From NCBI GenBank assembly GCA_025362765.1, contig JANYFI010000498.1, forward strand, positions 1 through 5,994: a DNA stretch of 5,994 nt, read 5' to 3'. Position numbers and translations under genes: made by a program. Shown here piece by piece: positions 5,888 through 5,994 of this stretch; within the stretch, counting starts at the first letter, position 1, and every line of letters starts with the position of its first letter. The DNA is from Ferruginibacter sp. GTDB taxonomy: Bacteria > Bacteroidota > Bacteroidia > Chitinophagales > Chitinophagaceae. Under the pieces are notes generated by a model that had not been told where the DNA came from, did no database searches, and saw only the letters and a list, made by a program, of their open reading frames with translations.

Positions 5888-5994
5888 CAAGATTTTTCTA
5901 AAGCTGCAAGGATCAATCTGTCAAATAATTTGATACCAAAATACCTTCTATTAAACTTGTAACAAAATTCGTTTAGATAATTCTGCATATAAAT
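5888..5994. other. AT-rich non-coding end of the window
   Basis: No open frame continues through this stretch on either strand. It contains a near-perfect 13-bp palindrome TCAAATAATTTGA (5921-5933; 6-bp arms around one base) with no T-run after it, so I do not call it a terminator. Nothing else is recognisable. Confidence 0.4.

Noticed and set aside
1..5994. Mobile elements or CRISPR arrays
   Set aside because: No transposase or integrase-like frame, no terminal inverted repeats flanking genes, and no regularly spaced repeats were seen.

Overview
The window looks like a piece of a Bacteroidota chromosome, probably a Chitinophagaceae-type relative. The signs are a TonB-dependent receptor with an N-terminal CarboxypepD-regulatory-like domain, a Bacteroidota-style Wza lipoprotein, AT-rich intergenic DNA, no strong Shine-Dalgarno sequences, and a TAnnTTTG-type -7 promoter element upstream of the receptor. 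The family assignment rests on protein style only; there is no rRNA or other marker gene.

Nearly all convincing genes lie on the minus strand. Read in the direction of transcription (right to left), the first block is a tight three-gene set: a 686-aa TonB-dependent outer-membrane receptor (5021-2961), a 173-aa six-helix membrane protein resembling an ECF-transporter substrate-binding (S) component (2864-2343), and a 141-aa type I phosphoribosyltransferase (2353-1928) overlapping the S component by 11 bp. Together they suggest a route for a small, scarce ligand across the outer membrane, across the inner membrane, and then trapping by phosphoribosylation. A nucleobase-like compound is the simplest reading. 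No ATPase or EcfT gene is present, so a shared energising module encoded elsewhere would be needed.

After a gene-free stretch of about 570 bp come two polysaccharide-export genes, also on the minus strand: a Wza-like outer-membrane lipoprotein (1356-562) and the first 129 codons of a Wzz/Wzc-type chain-length or co-polymerase protein (387 to beyond position 1). These probably open an exopolysaccharide or capsule locus that continues past the left edge.

Divergent from the receptor, on the plus strand, is an apparently broken gene (5297-5887). Its two halves are in the same frame and separated by a single TGA at 5663-5665, in a context (Ser-Glu-Arg-stop-Lys-Leu-Pro-Leu) where a tryptophan codon would restore one continuous protein. 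The last ~107 bp appear non-coding. I saw no mobile element, CRISPR array, tRNA or rRNA, and no convincing riboswitch.
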